From: a bacterium
Lineage (GTDB): Bacteria > Myxococcota_A > Polyangia > Nannocystales > Nannocystaceae
DNA: 64,000 nucleotides
Assembly: GCA_024742475.1 (NCBI GenBank)
Contig: JANSYI010000003.1
Location: forward strand, 124,001-188,000
Reading direction: 5' to 3'
A program made the translations under genes and the position numbers. The notes beneath the pieces are model-generated. The model searched no databases and had not been told where the DNA came from. It saw only the letters and a list, made by a program, of their open reading frames with translations. Every line of letters begins with the position of its first letter. Within the stretch, counting starts at the first letter, position 1. Below, piece by piece: positions 54,776-63,507 of the stretch.

Positions 54776-56473
54776 TCAGGCGGGCGCCCTGCGCAGCGCG
54801 AGTACGGCCTCGACCAGCACCCCGAGGCCGAGCAGCAGGAGCAGACCGCCCACGCCGAGCAGGAGCGGGTCGGTCATCTTCGAGAGGTTGACCGTCATCG
54901 CAGCGAGCGTGCTGGCCATCATGCCGACGGCGGGAATCGCCGCGGGCCACGAGGGCCACCCCTTCTTGCGCAGGTAGATCGTCACCACGATGAGGGTGAG
55001 GCTGGCGAGCAGCTGATTGGTGGTGCCGAAGAGCTGCCAAAGCGCCAGCCCAGCGGGTCTCGCGATGCTCTGCCCGCCGACGTCGACCTGGACTTCATAG
55101 AAGGCGAACAGCGCGATCACGCCGCACGCGGCCGCCGAGGCGACGTAGCGGTTTTGCGTGCCGGGGATCTTGAAGGTGGCGCCGATCTCCTCGACGTTGA
55201 ATCGCAGCAGGCGGGTCGCGGAGTCGAGGGTGGTCAACGCGAACGAGACCACCACCATCGCGATGAGGGCCGAGGACACCTCGGGGCTCAGGCCCAAGCT
55301 GGTCAGGAACGCGGTGGTGCCCTGGATGAACGTGTCGATCTTCTTGGGCAGGGCCTGGACCGACGCCCAGTCGTGATAGATGCCGTGCCACTGCTCCGGG
55401 GAGGCGATGCCGGCCGTGCACGCGAGCGTGGCGAGCAGGCCCAGCAGGCTCTCCCCGATCATCGCGCCATAGCCGATCGGCTTGGCGTGCGTCTCCTTGT
55501 CGAGCTGCTTGGCGGTGGTGCCCGAGCTGACCAGCCCGTGAAACCCGCTGGCGGCTCCGCAGGCGATGACGATGAAGACGAACGGCACCATCGACGGCGC
55601 ACCTTCGGGGTCGAGGCGCACGGCCGGCGCCGCGAACTCGTGGCCGCCGACCATCAAGCCCACGTACGCCAGCCCCAAGCCGAGGTAGAGCAGCAGCCCG
55701 TTGAGGAAGTCCCGCGACTGCAGCAGCGCCCACACCGGCATCACCGAAGCGGCGAACGCATAGGCCAACAGGATCCACGTCCAGGTCGCGGGCAGGGGCC
55801 ACGCCGAGGCCGACAGGCCCATCGTCGGGAACTGCATGCCCAGCCCGATGCTCGCCAGCTCGATGGAGAACCCAACCACCGCGACGGGGAGCAGCTTGAC
55901 GCCCTTCTTGTGCATGAGCACGCCGGCGATCATCGCGACGACCATCAAGACGACCGACGGCAGGACGGCCTGCGGATAGCCGGGAGAGCCCGGCGCGAGC
56001 TCGAGGGCGAACAGCCGCGAGATGACGTAGACGAACACACCCATCGCCAACGCGACGCCAAAGAAGATGATGAGGTGCAGCAAGGTCCGCGCGCGCGGGC
56101 CGATCACGTCGCGAGAGACCTCGCCGATCGACAGCCCCTGGTGCCGCACCGACACGACCAGCGCGGAGAAGTCGTGCACGCAGCCGACGAACAGCGCGCC
56201 GAGGACGACCCAGCACACCGCAGGCAGCCAGCCCCAGATCACCGCGACGGCCGGGCCGAGCATGGGGGCGAGGCCGGTGATCGAGGCGAAGTGGTGGCCG
56301 AAGAGGACCGACGGGCGCGTGGGCACGTAGTCGACGTCGTCCTGCAGCGCGTGGCTCGGCGTCTGCGCCGCCGGGTCGAGGTGAAACACGCGCGTGGCCA
56401 GGAAACGCGCGTACACGCGGTATCCCACGAAGTAGGCGGCAAAGGCGCAAAGGACGACGACGACGGGTGGCAC
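54776..56473 (-). CDS. cstA: CstA-family carbon-starvation peptide/pyruvate transporter
   Basis: A polytopic inner-membrane protein of 565 residues. CstA-family members import peptides or pyruvate, typically when carbon is short. Family blocks include VDYVPTRPSVLFGHHFASI, TGLAPMLGPAVAVIWGWLPA, LGALFVGCVHDFSALVVSVR and CGAASGFHGLVSSGTTAKQ. It is shorter than the ~700 of E. coli CstA, as in the common ~560-residue subgroup. No sensor pair of the BtsSR type is adjacent. It is upstream of, and co-oriented with, the Ser/Thr kinase gene. Confidence 0.93.
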   Translation of the reverse strand: MPPVVVVLCAFAAYFVGYRVYARFLATRVFHLDPAAQTPSHALQDDVDYVPTRPSVLFGHHFASITGLAPMLGPAVAVIWGWLPAVCWVVLGALFVGCVHDFSALVVSVRHQGLSIGEVSRDVIGPRARTLLHLIIFFGVALAMGVFVYVISRLFALELAPGSPGYPQAVLPSVVLMVVAMIAGVLMHKKGVKLLPVAVVGFSIELASIGLGMQFPTMGLSASAWPLPATWTWILLAYAFAASVMPVWALLQSRDFLNGLLLYLGLGLAYVGLMVGGHEFAAPAVRLDPEGAPSMVPFVFIVIACGAASGFHGLVSSGTTAKQLDKETHAKPIGYGAMIGESLLGLLATLACTAGIASPEQWHGIYHDWASVQALPKKIDTFIQGTTAFLTSLGLSPEVSSALIAMVVVSFALTTLDSATRLLRFNVEEIGATFKIPGTQNRYVASAAACGVIALFAFYEVQVDVGGQSIARPAGLALWQLFGTTNQLLASLTLIVVTIYLRKKGWPSWPAAIPAVGMMASTLAAMTVNLSKMTDPLLLGVGGLLLLLGLGVLVEAVLALRRAPA

Positions 56474-56536
56474 GTCGCCTGCGGTTCTATCACCGCGCCG
56501 TGGCGCAGGTCACCGTGCGAGCTCTTGCCCGCCTTC

Positions 56537-56542
56537 TACACT
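56537..56542 (+). promoter_or_regulatory. -10-like TACACT before the EGF/LDLa-like lipoprotein
   Basis: TACACT is 6 bases before GTG 56549. It favours that start over ATG 56561. Confidence 0.4.
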
Positions 56543-56548
56543 GCAGGC

Positions 56549-57235
56549 GTGCGTGCGTGGATGTTGGGCGTGTTGGTGGGTCTGACCGGCTGCTTCGTGC
56601 AGGTCGATGACCCGCCGCCGCTGAGCATCGACCCGTGCGAGGACGTGGCGTGCTCCGAGCATGCCACCTGCGACGCGGGCGAGTGCATCTGCGACCCGTA
56701 CTACATCGGCAACCCCTACGCGCTGCAGGGCTGCCAACCCACCGGGGACGTGCCGGGCGCGTGTGACACGACGTGCGGGCTCAATGCGTACTGCGACGGC
56801 AGCGGGTGCGCGTGCGCCGACGGCTACGTCGCCGTGTGTGGCACCGGCGACTGCATGCCGCTCGAGCAGGTCTGTGACGGCATCGTCGACTGCGTCAACG
56901 ACCGCGACGAGGACCCGGAGGTCTGCGAGGTCGCGCAAGTGCAGCATTGGTCTCTCACGGACGACTGCGTCGACGACCTCGACGTGCATTGGCGGCTGTG
57001 GGCCGAAGACCGCGGCTGGGTGTGGCCCGCGATCGACGAGGCCTTCGTCACCGAAGGCGTGGGCGTCGCTCAGCGCGCGTCCATCGAGTGCGTGCGCGGG
57101 GAGACGATCTGTCTCGGCGCCGAAGCCGGGGGCGTGCAGTGGGGGGTCGGGCTCGAGGGCACCATCGCGTGTGACGACTGTTGCCATCCGTGTTTGCCCG
57201 GGCTGATCGAGTTCGGCAGCTTGGCCTGTCCTTAG
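56549..57235 (+). CDS. Lipoprotein with EGF-like and LDL-receptor class A-like modules
   Basis: A 228-residue exported protein with the lipobox MLGVLVGLTGC. An EGF-like stretch (CEDVACSEHATCDAGECIC, then a CDPYYIGNPYALQGC segment) is followed by a second Cys-rich unit (CGLNAYCDGSGCACADGY). GDCMPLEQVCDGIVDC with the acidic NDRDEDPEVC closely follows the LDLa pattern, in which clustered Asp/Glu bind calcium. The last ~90 residues contain a further Cys-rich domain ending in CDDCCHPCLPG. The function is unknown; ligand binding or adhesion at the surface is inferred. It is divergent from cstA. Confidence 0.72.
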   Translation: MRAWMLGVLVGLTGCFVQVDDPPPLSIDPCEDVACSEHATCDAGECICDPYYIGNPYALQGCQPTGDVPGACDTTCGLNAYCDGSGCACADGYVAVCGTGDCMPLEQVCDGIVDCVNDRDEDPEVCEVAQVQHWSLTDDCVDDLDVHWRLWAEDRGWVWPAIDEAFVTEGVGVAQRASIECVRGETICLGAEAGGVQWGVGLEGTIACDDCCHPCLPGLIEFGSLACP

Positions 57236-57427
57236 GCCTAGGGGGTCGCGTGGGTTCGGCCTCTCCGAACGCGGCCCGAGCGCGACCGCGTGGCGATCGC
57301 GAGGCGTGTGCAAACGCGGGCTCGCGCGCGTGATCGAAGCGGCACGCCTGCGACCGGACGCGTCTGGACGGGGTGCTAGGCTGGTGGCATAGTCCCGCCG
57401 CGTCGCTTCTGCGGCCCACGTGTCACG

Positions 57428-57916
57428 ATGACCGAGATCGCTCAGCTCTTCGAATCCGCGCTGCGGGAGAACCGGGCAGGCCTGCTCCGCAAGGCCGCCA
57501 AGAGCACCATTGCACGCATGCCCCCATCCACCACGCTGGCGGCGCTCCTCGAGAGTGACGCGGGCGAGGCGGTGCGGGCCCTGACGCTCGGCGAGTTCAC
57601 CGAGGCGCTCGAAGAGGCGGGGCTCTCCGCGCGGACCGACGGGCGACGTCGCCGCGTCGTCGAGCCCGAGGGCAGCGACAGCGAGAAGTGGGGGGGCGAG
57701 GCCCAAGAGGCGCAGCTGTTCCGCCGCATTCTCGACGCGATGGTCGACGAGCCCCTGACGATCGGCCAGCTCTCCAAAGAGGTCGGCATCGCGGTCGACG
57801 AGCTGCGCGGCTACCTCAGCTGGATGAAGAAAGCCGGCAAGGTCCAAAGCTCCGGGCGCGCCCGCGCCACCCGCTACCAAGCCGTCGATCCTGCCGACGA
57901 CAACGCCGGGGAGTAG
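57428..57916 (+). CDS. Winged-helix-like DNA-binding protein, first gene of a signalling operon
   Basis: A 162-residue protein. The N-terminal ~60 residues are helical (MTEIAQLFESALRENRAGLL). The C-terminal ~65 look like a winged helix: AQLFRRILDAMVDEPLTIGQ, LSKEVGIAVDELRGYLSWMK as recognition region, then GKVQSSGRARATRYQAV as wing. No catalytic or metal motif is present. It is 2 bases from the next gene and precedes a sigma-54-type activator, a kinase and a receiver, so it may be a regulator or adaptor of that pathway. Confidence 0.6.
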   Translation: MTEIAQLFESALRENRAGLLRKAAKSTIARMPPSTTLAALLESDAGEAVRALTLGEFTEALEEAGLSARTDGRRRRVVEPEGSDSEKWGGEAQEAQLFRRILDAMVDEPLTIGQLSKEVGIAVDELRGYLSWMKKAGKVQSSGRARATRYQAVDPADDNAGE

Positions 57917-57918
57917 CC

Positions 57919-58314
57919 GTGAGCATGAGCGAGGTCGACCTGCGTGAGCTCGTCGCGGCGCTCAAACACGACCTGGCGAAGTACGTCGCGTGGCGCAGCG
58001 CGAACTACCCCGAGGACGCCTGGCGGGGCCCTCTGCAGGACGACTTCGCGGCGTCGCTGCAGGCGGACGTGCTGCGCACCAAGGGAGACCTGAGCGCATG
58101 GCAGGTGTGGGACGAGGCCGCGGCGCAGCTCGGGGAGCCGCTGCCGCACGCCGAGCTCGAGGAGGTCGCGGCCGCCGTCGATGTGCTTCGAGGCCACGAA
58201 GAGGCCCTACGGGCCGGAAATCGGGCGTTGGCGGACGCTCGCGGGTCAATCCGGCAGGCGCAGTCGACCATCCGGTCGCAGCTGCGAGACCTGCACCGTA
58301 GACTGGCCCGGTAG
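57919..58314 (+). CDS. Small helical protein with an H-box-like segment
   Basis: The 131-residue protein is not recognised. It is predicted to be nearly all helix. An N-terminal helix carries LVAALKHDLAKYVAW, with His17-Asp18 in a context like the phospho-accepting helix of histidine kinases or HPt proteins. The rest (FAASLQADVLRTKGDLSAWQ, and a C-terminal STIRSQLRDLHRRLAR helix) could form a bundle. In its operon of kinase and receivers it might relay phosphate, but this is speculation from motif and context. Start GTG 57919 or ATG 57925. Confidence 0.5.
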   Translation: MSMSEVDLRELVAALKHDLAKYVAWRSANYPEDAWRGPLQDDFAASLQADVLRTKGDLSAWQVWDEAAAQLGEPLPHAELEEVAAAVDVLRGHEEALRAGNRALADARGSIRQAQSTIRSQLRDLHRRLAR

Positions 58315-58351
58315 ACGTGGCGGTTCGTAGCAGAGCACGCGCGAGGTTCGT

Positions 58352-60058
58352 ATGTCGCGCATTCTGATCATCGACGACGAGGACAAGTACTTCGAGCTGT
58401 GCCAGCGCTTCATCGCCGAGCACGAGTTCTTGCCGCCGGTCCGCAACTATCGCGAGGCCGCGTCCGTGCTCAAGGCCGAGCGCGGGACGATCGATCTGGT
58501 CCTGCTCGACGTGCACTTCGACATCCCCGACGAGGAGCTGCTGCCGAGCGACAAGACGGATCTGCTCGCGGGCAAGGACGCCAAGCGGGCGATCGAGCGG
58601 CTGCGTCGAGCCCAAGGGCTGCACATCCTCGACCGGCTGCGCCGAAGCGATCCCGACCTGCCGGTCATCGTGATGACGGCGCGCGACGACCTACCGATCG
58701 AGGCGGACTCGGAGCGGCTGCAGGCCGAGGATTACACCTACCTGCTCGACGACGAGTATCTCGACGCGCGGTCGCTGCGGCTGCAGATCGAGAACATCCT
58801 CGCGCAGCGTGCGGGCCCCAGTGGCGAAGAAGACGAGCCGTTCTACTGGGGCGAGACGGCCAAGATGCAGGGCCTGCGTCGGAGGCTGTCCATCCTCGCC
58901 CGTGGCCAGCTGCCGATCATCTTGCTGGGCGCGACTGGCACGGGCAAGAGCCTGCTCGCCCGCGAGTTCATCCACGCCCGTTCGCAGCGTGAGGGCCCCT
59001 TCGTCGCGGTCGACCTCTCCACGGTGCCGCACGACCTGATGGCGGCGCACCTCTTCGGGGTGGTCAAGGGCGCGTACACGGGGGCGACCACCTCACGCGA
59101 GGGCGTGCTCGAGCACGCGCAGGGCGGCACGCTGTTCCTCGACGAGATCGGCAACCTCAGCGTCGACCTGCAAAAGTCCCTGCTGCTCGTGCTGCAGGAG
59201 GGACGCTATCGGCCGGTCGGGTCCGTCGACGAGCGCGTGGCCGACGTGAAGCTCGTCGTCGCGACCAACGAGAACCTGGTCGAGATGGTCCGCGAGGGCA
59301 AGTTTCGCGAAGACCTCTACATGCGGCTCAACCCCGCGACGGCGATGCGCCTGCCCAGCCTCACCGAGCGCAAGGATGACTTCTCGGTGCTGCTCGAGGT
59401 CTTCGTCTCGCGCGTGTCCGAAGAGGCCTACAACGCCGACCTTCTGCGGCAGTACGCCCAGCAGCGCGGCCTGGCGGTGCCCGAGTCCGATGCGGTGCCG
59501 GTGAGCGTGGGTCGCAAGGTGCCGACCAAGGCCGACAGCCGCCGCATTCACTTCGTCTTCCACCCCAGCAGCTACAAGCAGCTGCGCGACTTCTCCTGGC
59601 CGGGCAACTTTCGGCAGTTCGAGATGTTCCTCTCCAACCTCATCACGCTGTCGCTGGTCGAGCTCGTCGACCAGGCCGAGGTGGTCGAGCCCGACAACCC
59701 CGCCGACGCGAGCCGCCCGGACGTGATCCCGATCCTCCCGCGCATCGTTCGGGAGCTGATGCGACCGATGGACATCTCGACGAGCGCCCCCCAGGACGAC
59801 GGCGCGTCGGTGCGGGTGCTCGACGACGGCGCGCATCGCCTCAGCGTGACCCTGCGCGATGGGGAGTCGCTCAACGCGGTGTCGTGCGCCGTCGAGCGGC
59901 AGTATCTCGAGCTTCTCTTCGAGAAATACGAAGGAGACCTCGCGCGTATGGCCGGGGTGCTGCTCTCCGATCCCACGGCGGGCCGGAAGGTCCAGCTGCG
60001 CATGAACCAGCTGGGCATCAAGCTACGCTCGCTCAAACAGCGGCGGCGAGCGCGATGA
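58352..60058 (+). CDS. Sigma-54-type AAA+ response regulator with an atypical receiver
   Basis: A 568-residue NtrC-like activator. The receiver (1-150) has Asp9/10 and phospho-acceptor Asp53 in LVLLDVHFD. About 27 extra residues then precede the usual alpha-3 helix (QGLHILDRL), and no Lys-Pro follows beta-5 (YTYLLDDEY). The AAA+ domain has GATGTGKS (about 193-200), GAYTGA in place of GAFTGA, and GGTLFLDEIG. An insertion precedes the SWPGNFRQFEMFLSNL block. The C-terminus ends in a Fis-like helix-turn-helix (DLARMAGVLLSDPTAGRKVQ). GAGG upstream gives a ribosome-binding site. It overlaps the kinase gene. Confidence 0.88.
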   Translation: MSRILIIDDEDKYFELCQRFIAEHEFLPPVRNYREAASVLKAERGTIDLVLLDVHFDIPDEELLPSDKTDLLAGKDAKRAIERLRRAQGLHILDRLRRSDPDLPVIVMTARDDLPIEADSERLQAEDYTYLLDDEYLDARSLRLQIENILAQRAGPSGEEDEPFYWGETAKMQGLRRRLSILARGQLPIILLGATGTGKSLLAREFIHARSQREGPFVAVDLSTVPHDLMAAHLFGVVKGAYTGATTSREGVLEHAQGGTLFLDEIGNLSVDLQKSLLLVLQEGRYRPVGSVDERVADVKLVVATNENLVEMVREGKFREDLYMRLNPATAMRLPSLTERKDDFSVLLEVFVSRVSEEAYNADLLRQYAQQRGLAVPESDAVPVSVGRKVPTKADSRRIHFVFHPSSYKQLRDFSWPGNFRQFEMFLSNLITLSLVELVDQAEVVEPDNPADASRPDVIPILPRIVRELMRPMDISTSAPQDDGASVRVLDDGAHRLSVTLRDGESLNAVSCAVERQYLELLFEKYEGDLARMAGVLLSDPTAGRKVQLRMNQLGIKLRSLKQRRRAR

Positions 60059-63030
60059 CGAGGGTGGGGGCATGGGTGCTGGCGTGCGTCCTTCAGGTGG
60101 CGCGTTCGGCCCAAGCCGCGCCGCCCGGTGACCCCGACTCCGCCCGGCTCCCCTCGGTCCCGTCGGTCGACGATGGCGAGCTCCCCCCGCCCCCGGTCGA
60201 GGACACCGCGGGCCCCGATGAAGAGCCTCCCGAACTCACCGCGGAGGAGAAGCTCGCGCTGCGCAAGGAGGAGGCCGAGGAGCACATCGACAAGGGGCGG
60301 GCTGCGATCGAAAAGGAACGCTACGACGAGGCCGTGCGGGAGTTCACGGCGGCGCTACGCATCATCCCCGGGGACGCGTCGGCGCTGCTGGGGCGTGCGC
60401 AGGCCCGCAGAGGACGCACGGCCAAGGGGCGCTGTCCCAGGCAGGCGATTCGCGACCTCCTCGAGATCGAGCGCAACGACCCCAAGGGCATCTGGTTGCA
60501 GCAGCGCTCCGAGCTCGTCGCGTGGATGAGCGACTGCGGGGCGCGCTACGCCACCCGGCAGCTGCGGCTCGCCCGCGAGCTCGCCGACGAAGCCCCGGGC
60601 ACCACCGGCCGACTCGACGACATTCGCCTCACGCTCGCCAAGCTCGAGTTCGCCTACGGCTCCGACCGTGGCACGCCCGACGAGCTGTCCGAGCGTCGCA
60701 AGGCCGCGCTGGCGGTGTTGCGCGACTACGTCAAGGAGTGTGACGAGTCGTCGCGCAAACCCGCGGCGGAGGCGCTCAAGCTGATGGCCGACTGGTACCG
60801 CGACGAGGACGACCTCGAGCGCTCGGCCGAGCTCTACGAGAAGCTCGATCGGATGTACGCGGGCAGCGAGTACGCCGAGGACGCGGGCAAGATTCGCGAG
60901 GAGATCGAGTTCGAGCTCGAGCTGCGCAAGCTCGACGAGACGCAGGGCTTTCGTCCGTCAGCGGCGGCCGAGGCGGCCTACAACGCCGGCCTCGTGGCCC
61001 TGCGCAAGGGCGACTACGCCGGCGCGGAGTCGAGGCTCACCGCCGCGATCGACGAGAGTCCCTGGTTCCCGCGGGCGTACTACTCGCGCGGGGTGGCCCG
61101 GGCGCGGTTGGACAAGCTCATGCCGGCCGTCGACGACATCAACCGCTCGATCCGCATGGATCGCTCGGACTACCGCGCCCACATGACGCTGGGCCTCATC
61201 TACAAGAAGGAGTTCGCCGGCGCCGAGGATGACGAGGCGATCAAGCACCTCTCGTCCGCGCTGCGGCTGCGTCCCGACCTCACGCGGCTGCACTTGCTGC
61301 TCGGGGAGCTGTACGCACGAACCGACCGGGAGAAGGCGCGGGAGCACTACCAGCGCTTCATCCAGCTCACCGAGATCGACGACCCCGAGGCTCGCAAGGC
61401 CCGCAAGGCGCTCGAAGACCTCGAGCGGGAGATTCGCAAGGAAGACCCGCTGCCGATGCCCCCGCCAGCCGAGGAGAGCCTGCGCTTCTTGCCGCCGGAG
61501 ATTCAACGGGTGATCAATGAGGCGTACCTGCGGGGCACCGAGCATACCGACTGGCAGATGGCCGAGAAGATCCTCGTGCAGGCGCGCGAGGAGTTCCCGG
61601 ACGAGGCGGTGATCCTCAACGAGCTCGCGCGGGTCGTCTACCACCAGGAACGCTACGGCGACGCGCGAGCGTACTGGGAGCAGAGCTTGGGCATGCTCGA
61701 GGACCAGGTCGAAGTGCACGAGCGGCTCGGGCTCCTGCTGCGCGGCGACCTGCCCCAAGAGGCCATCCCCCACCTGCGCCGCGCCGCGGACCTCGGCTCG
61801 CTCACGGCGCGCTATCTGCTGGCCGAGCTGCTGTGGGGAGAGAACGAGTTCTTCGAGGCGCGTGAGCAGATCGAGCGCTACCTGGCCGAGGGCAGCGACT
61901 ACGACCTCTACTGGGACCGCGCCCAGGCGCTGCACGAAGAGATCGAGAGCCGGTTCTTCCAGGCCTACCTCGCGTTGGGTCTGCTGCTCACCTTGATGAT
62001 CGCCCTCCCTGCGTTGCGGGTGTACCGGCACTACCGCGGCGCATCGCTCGAACAGCTGCTCGAGCGCGCGCCCAAGAGCTACCCCGAGGTGGCGCGCGTG
62101 CTGTCGCTCATCCGGCACGAGATCCTCAAACACAACACCGCGTTCCTCGGCGACGTGGGGCGAGCCTTGGAGTACGCCGCCCCCGACGCCGACGTGCGGG
62201 CCGAGGTGTTGGGGCAGCGCCTCTTCGGTGACGGCATCGCGCGACGCGGGCGCCGCGGCAGGGTCCGCCCCACGGGGGGCATCTATGGGCGCTTTCACGG
62301 CTACCTCGACGAGCTCGAGCAGGTCGCGCGCGCACACGGCGTGACGCTGAACCTTCACCGCAAGGACGTCACGTTTCGCCCCATGATCGCCGCATTCGAC
62401 GATCTGGCGCGCTGGGGATCCGCGCTGAACACCACGCCGCGCCTGTCGAGCGCCAAGCGAACCGAGCTGGGCAAGACGCTGCGTCGGTGCGGCCATGTGC
62501 TGGGGCGCAAGGCGTTCGAGCGCCTCAGCCGGCTCATCGCGCAGCTGTGCGTCACCACCGTAGACGCCGAGCTGCTCGAGCGATGTTACGCGCAGGTCGA
62601 GGGCGAGAAGCAGTTTGCCGGCTTGCAGACCGCGCCGCTGCAGGTCGACGGCGAGGCCGCGCCCGTCCGGATCTTTCGTACCGACCTCGAGGACATCCTC
62701 GCCAACGTCATGCGCAACTCGCTGCGCTCGAGCATCCAGTACGCCGAGCCTCCGGTGGGCCTGGGGGTCACGCTACAGATCGAGATCGACGAGATCACCG
62801 GGCTGGGCTCGCTGGCGATCCGCATCAAGGACCACAGCCCCGAACCCCTGACCAACGAGATGCTGCGCGGTCGCTACGTGGAGCGGGGAATGGGCATCAC
62901 CGTCGACCTGCTCTCGCGTTATGATGGTGCCATCGGGGTCGAGTCCGAGCCGGGGTGGAGCAAGGCGGTCGTGCTGCGGTTCTTCACGGTCGAACAAGAC
63001 GCGCTCCCCTTACCCGAGGCCGCCCAATGA
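60055..63030 (+). CDS. Histidine kinase with a large periplasmic TPR sensor
   Basis: A 991-residue protein. A signal-like N-terminus (VGAWVLACVLQVARSAQA) is followed by ~570 residues of TPR repeats (for example DKGRAAIEKERYDEAVREFT, YNAGLVALRKGDYAGAESRL). A membrane helix lies near 635-660 (AYLALGLLLTLMIALPALRV), then a cytoplasmic kinase. The likely phospho-accepting His688 is in SLIRHEILKHNTAFL. DILANVMRNSLRSS is the N-box and MGITVDLLSRYDGAIGVES the G2-like end. The G1 (DxGxG) box is not obvious, so the ATP site is divergent. The TPRs probably sense an envelope protein. It overlaps genes at both ends. Confidence 0.78.
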   Translation: MTRVGAWVLACVLQVARSAQAAPPGDPDSARLPSVPSVDDGELPPPPVEDTAGPDEEPPELTAEEKLALRKEEAEEHIDKGRAAIEKERYDEAVREFTAALRIIPGDASALLGRAQARRGRTAKGRCPRQAIRDLLEIERNDPKGIWLQQRSELVAWMSDCGARYATRQLRLARELADEAPGTTGRLDDIRLTLAKLEFAYGSDRGTPDELSERRKAALAVLRDYVKECDESSRKPAAEALKLMADWYRDEDDLERSAELYEKLDRMYAGSEYAEDAGKIREEIEFELELRKLDETQGFRPSAAAEAAYNAGLVALRKGDYAGAESRLTAAIDESPWFPRAYYSRGVARARLDKLMPAVDDINRSIRMDRSDYRAHMTLGLIYKKEFAGAEDDEAIKHLSSALRLRPDLTRLHLLLGELYARTDREKAREHYQRFIQLTEIDDPEARKARKALEDLEREIRKEDPLPMPPPAEESLRFLPPEIQRVINEAYLRGTEHTDWQMAEKILVQAREEFPDEAVILNELARVVYHQERYGDARAYWEQSLGMLEDQVEVHERLGLLLRGDLPQEAIPHLRRAADLGSLTARYLLAELLWGENEFFEAREQIERYLAEGSDYDLYWDRAQALHEEIESRFFQAYLALGLLLTLMIALPALRVYRHYRGASLEQLLERAPKSYPEVARVLSLIRHEILKHNTAFLGDVGRALEYAAPDADVRAEVLGQRLFGDGIARRGRRGRVRPTGGIYGRFHGYLDELEQVARAHGVTLNLHRKDVTFRPMIAAFDDLARWGSALNTTPRLSSAKRTELGKTLRRCGHVLGRKAFERLSRLIAQLCVTTVDAELLERCYAQVEGEKQFAGLQTAPLQVDGEAAPVRIFRTDLEDILANVMRNSLRSSIQYAEPPVGLGVTLQIEIDEITGLGSLAIRIKDHSPEPLTNEMLRGRYVERGMGITVDLLSRYDGAIGVESEPGWSKAVVLRFFTVEQDALPLPEAAQ

Positions 63031-63494
63031 ACGCTACGCCCGTGGACATCGTCGTCGTCGAAGACGGTGACGAGTACATCACCAACCTCACCACGTTCGT
63101 CGCGCAGGGCATGGTGTATCGGCAGGCCAAGAGCGGAGCGCAAGCGTGCCAGTTGATCGCGCAGCGGCGCCCCGACCTGGTGTATCTCGACATGCGCTTC
63201 GATCGGATCCCCATCGAGGACCTGCTTGGGGACATCGTGCAGCTCACCGCGCGGTTCAATGGCGACCTGGCGCGCGCGCGAAGGTTTCAACAGGACAACC
63301 AAGGCCTCTTCGTGCTCCGCGCCATCCGCGACGCGGGGTTCGTGGGCGCGGTCATCCTCAGCTACGACTTCTCCGCCGAGGAGCGGCGCTTCAACGCCTT
63401 GAAGGCTCGCGACCCGGCGCTGCGTTACTGCCCCGACTACGCCGACGCCAACACCATCCGCGCGACGATCCTCGAAGCCGTTGGCCGGGCCTGA
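63027..63494 (+). CDS. Stand-alone atypical receiver protein
   Basis: A 155-residue receiver. VVVEDGDEY (Glu12, Asp13) forms the acidic pocket and Asp55 in LVYLDMRFD is the likely phospho-acceptor. The ~28 residues after it (RIPIEDLLGDIVQLTARFN and onward to RARRF) are absent from CheY and correspond closely to the insertion in the AAA+ regulator of this operon. QGLFVLRAI then resumes the normal fold. Ser112 (VILSYD) is the switch residue, but beta-5 reads RYCPDYAD without Lys-Pro. Co-translation with the kinase (ATGA overlap) makes it a direct partner. Confidence 0.8.
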   Translation: MNATPVDIVVVEDGDEYITNLTTFVAQGMVYRQAKSGAQACQLIAQRRPDLVYLDMRFDRIPIEDLLGDIVQLTARFNGDLARARRFQQDNQGLFVLRAIRDAGFVGAVILSYDFSAEERRFNALKARDPALRYCPDYADANTIRATILEAVGRA

Positions 63495-63500
63495 TACGGT
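63495..63500 (+). promoter_or_regulatory. -10-like TACGGT before the thioesterase
   Basis: TACGGT follows the receiver TGA immediately and is 7 bases before GTG 63508. Confidence 0.38.
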
Positions 63501-63507
63501 CCGGGCC

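Noticed and set aside
59080..59100. GAYTGA instead of GAFTGA taken as loss of sigma-54 activation
   Set aside because: Tyr at this place is an accepted variant in sigma-54 activators, and the Walker motifs are intact, so I did not call the protein inactive.
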